The translations under genes were made by a program, and so were the position numbers. This document shows positions 32,928 through 34,126 of a stretch of DNA of 34,126 nt, in pieces. Numbering within the stretch: the first letter of the stretch is position 1; each line of letters begins with the position of its first letter. The notes under the pieces were generated by a model. The model saw nothing but the letters and a program-made list of their open reading frames with translations. It was not told the DNA's origin and ran no database searches. Source of the DNA: an uncultured Akkermansia sp. (GTDB lineage Bacteria; Verrucomicrobiota; Verrucomicrobiia; Verrucomicrobiales; Akkermansiaceae); NCBI GenBank assembly GCA_947630815.1, contig CANRJD010000001.1:1-34126 (forward strand), read 5' to 3'.

Positions 32928-33677
32928 TTACTTTTCCGCAGCAGGCAGCAGTTTACGCACTCGGTTGTAATCGGCGTCCCTGTGTTCGGAATAGAGCAGA
33001 GTGTAAACGCTGGAGTCTCGCTTGTGGTAGGCATCGCCGCGACTTTCAGCCAAGCTCGCTGCGGTATCTCCATTGGCGCGGGTGAGGGTTGAATCAGCCC
33101 CCAGTTGCAGCAACTTCTGCACGGTTTCCGCATTGCCACGCATGGCCGCCAGCATGAGCGGAGTAAAACCGGAATTCTCGGTTGCGTTGATATCCATGCC
33201 AGCCTTCACCAATTTTTCCGTGCATGCGGGCAAGCCGCTCCAAGCCGCCCAGTGAAGCGCAGTGAAACCGTCGTTGTCACGTTCGTTCATGCTGATACCC
33301 GGGACAGAAAGCAGGGCATCAAGGTAGAAAAGGCGCGTTTGATCCTTTTTCTTCGTTTCGACAGGATCGTTAAAGTTCACATATACCGTCCACATGAGCG
33401 GAGTGCGTCCGGTATTGTCGCGCGTGTTGATAAAGTCTGCGTGCTGTTTAATACCGTCAGCCAGTTCGCGGGCGAAGGGGAGGTCGCGACCATCTTTCAC
33501 ATCCTCCTTGCGGATAAGAGAGACGAGAGAATCTGTCACCGCCTTTGTTTCAAACACCTCCATCACCAAACGGCTCAGGTAGCCCAGCACCCCCATCACT
33601 GCCATCAGGATCACCATGTCTTGCACAATTGGTCCCCAATGAATGCTGCGCGTTTCGGGTTTGTCTGTCGTATTCAT
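32928..33677 (-). CDS. Membrane-anchored ankyrin-repeat protein
   Basis: 249 residues. A short cytoplasmic N-terminus, one transmembrane segment (about residues 19-40, MVILMAVMGVLGYLSRLV), then ankyrin repeats: TRDNTGRTPLMWTVYV, DNDGFTALHWAAWSGLPACTEKLVKAGMDIN, ENSGFTPLMLAAMRGNAETVQKLLQLGADS, and a final TRANGDTAASLAESRGD. These are binding scaffolds; the partner is unknown. It follows the MFS gene by 20 bases on the same strand, so the two are probably one operon. Confidence 0.85.
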   Translation of the reverse strand: MNTTDKPETRSIHWGPIVQDMVILMAVMGVLGYLSRLVMEVFETKAVTDSLVSLIRKEDVKDGRDLPFARELADGIKQHADFINTRDNTGRTPLMWTVYVNFNDPVETKKKDQTRLFYLDALLSVPGISMNERDNDGFTALHWAAWSGLPACTEKLVKAGMDINATENSGFTPLMLAAMRGNAETVQKLLQLGADSTLTRANGDTAASLAESRGDAYHKRDSSVYTLLYSEHRDADYNRVRKLLPAAEK

Positions 33678-33697
33678 GTGTGTGGGAAAAGTGAAGG

Positions 33698-34126
33698 TTA
33701 AGCTTGAAGTTCCTGGGTGGCGAGTTCTTTTCTTTCCTCGTCTTCATCCGGTACATCTTCTTCCGGATGATCCGACACGAACATGTTCTTGGTTAAGATG
33801 ATAGCCAGCGGCGAGATAACAGCCAAAATCAGGTAAATCGTCCACATGAACTCCGGCGAACACCAGTAACTCACGTGACCCGTGTCAATTTTCGCTGCGA
33901 TACCGTCGTAGCACATGTAGGACACCAAGAGGCCGCCCACCACGCCATTGATGGGTTTAGCGATGAACATGGGAAGAGCGGAGAGCGACATGTAGGAAGC
34001 CACTTTGTCCTTCGGCGCCACGCGAGCCACATATTCGGTGAAACGCGGGGAGAAGAGAAGTTCACCGAAAGCGAAAATGATGATTTGCAGGAAGATGGCC
34101 ACGAAGTAGGCCTGGCTCACAGTATC
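33698..34126 (-). CDS. MFS transporter, C-terminal part (POT-like; cut by window end)
   Basis: 142 codons in frame from the window edge to the stop at 33698. It shows about three hydrophobic segments, SQAYFVAIFLQIIIFAFGELLFSPRFTEYV, SALPMFIAKPINGVVGGLL and FMWTIYLILAVISPLAIIL, and an acidic tail (DHPEEDVPDEDEERKE). GELLFSPRFTEYVARVAP is reminiscent of proton-dependent oligopeptide (POT/PTR) carriers. The substrate and the first half are not visible. Confidence 0.6.
   Translation of the reverse strand, partial: DTVSQAYFVAIFLQIIIFAFGELLFSPRFTEYVARVAPKDKVASYMSLSALPMFIAKPINGVVGGLLVSYMCYDGIAAKIDTGHVSYWCSPEFMWTIYLILAVISPLAIILTKNMFVSDHPEEDVPDEDEERKELATQELQA

Overview
The window looks like a chromosomal segment of a diderm bacterium with lipopolysaccharide, most likely a Verrucomicrobiota member of the Akkermansia type. 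Support comes from lipid A genes (lpxD, lpxK), a Skp-like chaperone, a LolD-type ATPase, a very large autotransporter built from autotransporter-associated beta-strand repeats, and an almost complete lack of Shine-Dalgarno sequences. The phylum is inferred from gene content and style. No rRNA gene is present to settle it.

Layout. 1-556: 3' end of a DDE integrase-type transposase and the terminal repeats of its insertion sequence. 968-2490: panC and an overlapping LolD-like ATPase gene. 3243-7293: skp, a terminator, then lpxD-rppH-trmO-serine hydrolase, where the last three overlap by 4 bases. 7654-12600 (minus): the autotransporter. 13042-14730 (minus): a fused rpiB-glyA gene. 15265-18159: a zinc/manganese-type ABC uptake operon with an unknown membrane-anchored protein inside it. 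18454-23342 (minus): an L,D-transpeptidase-like protein, a dynamin-like GTPase, a YdeI-like protein and plsX. 23762-24796: agmatine deiminase. 25462-25535: tRNA-Arg(TCT), convergent with RNase HIII (minus). 26631-28525: an HU-family protein and aroC. 28796-30291 (minus): an unknown protein, tadA and ybeY. 30563-32875: tatA, a small unknown gene (minus) and lpxK. 32928-34126 (minus): an ankyrin protein and the 3' end of an MFS transporter. Most genes are housekeeping; the envelope theme (LpxD, LpxK, PlsX, Skp, LolD, TatA, autotransporter) recurs.

The most unusual content is non-coding. Almost every gap between transcription units is filled with a mosaic of short modules, about 5 kb in all (my estimate): heptanucleotide arrays (TACGATG/TACGATT), hairpins whose two arms change together from copy to copy, a 120-base structured module in three full and two shortened copies, a roughly 194-base block in three copies, and a box (U box) that always points at a gene start. 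The modules sit flush against genes: several stop codons lie inside module hairpins and two start codons are the last letters of a heptad array.

The second striking pattern is promoter geometry. Five unrelated genes (panC, znuA, the dynamin-like gene, tatA, and the gene at 31338) have TTGACA, 17 bases, a TAnnnT -10 box, then exactly 6 bases to the ATG, which predicts leaderless mRNAs. Several others deviate by only 1-3 bases.
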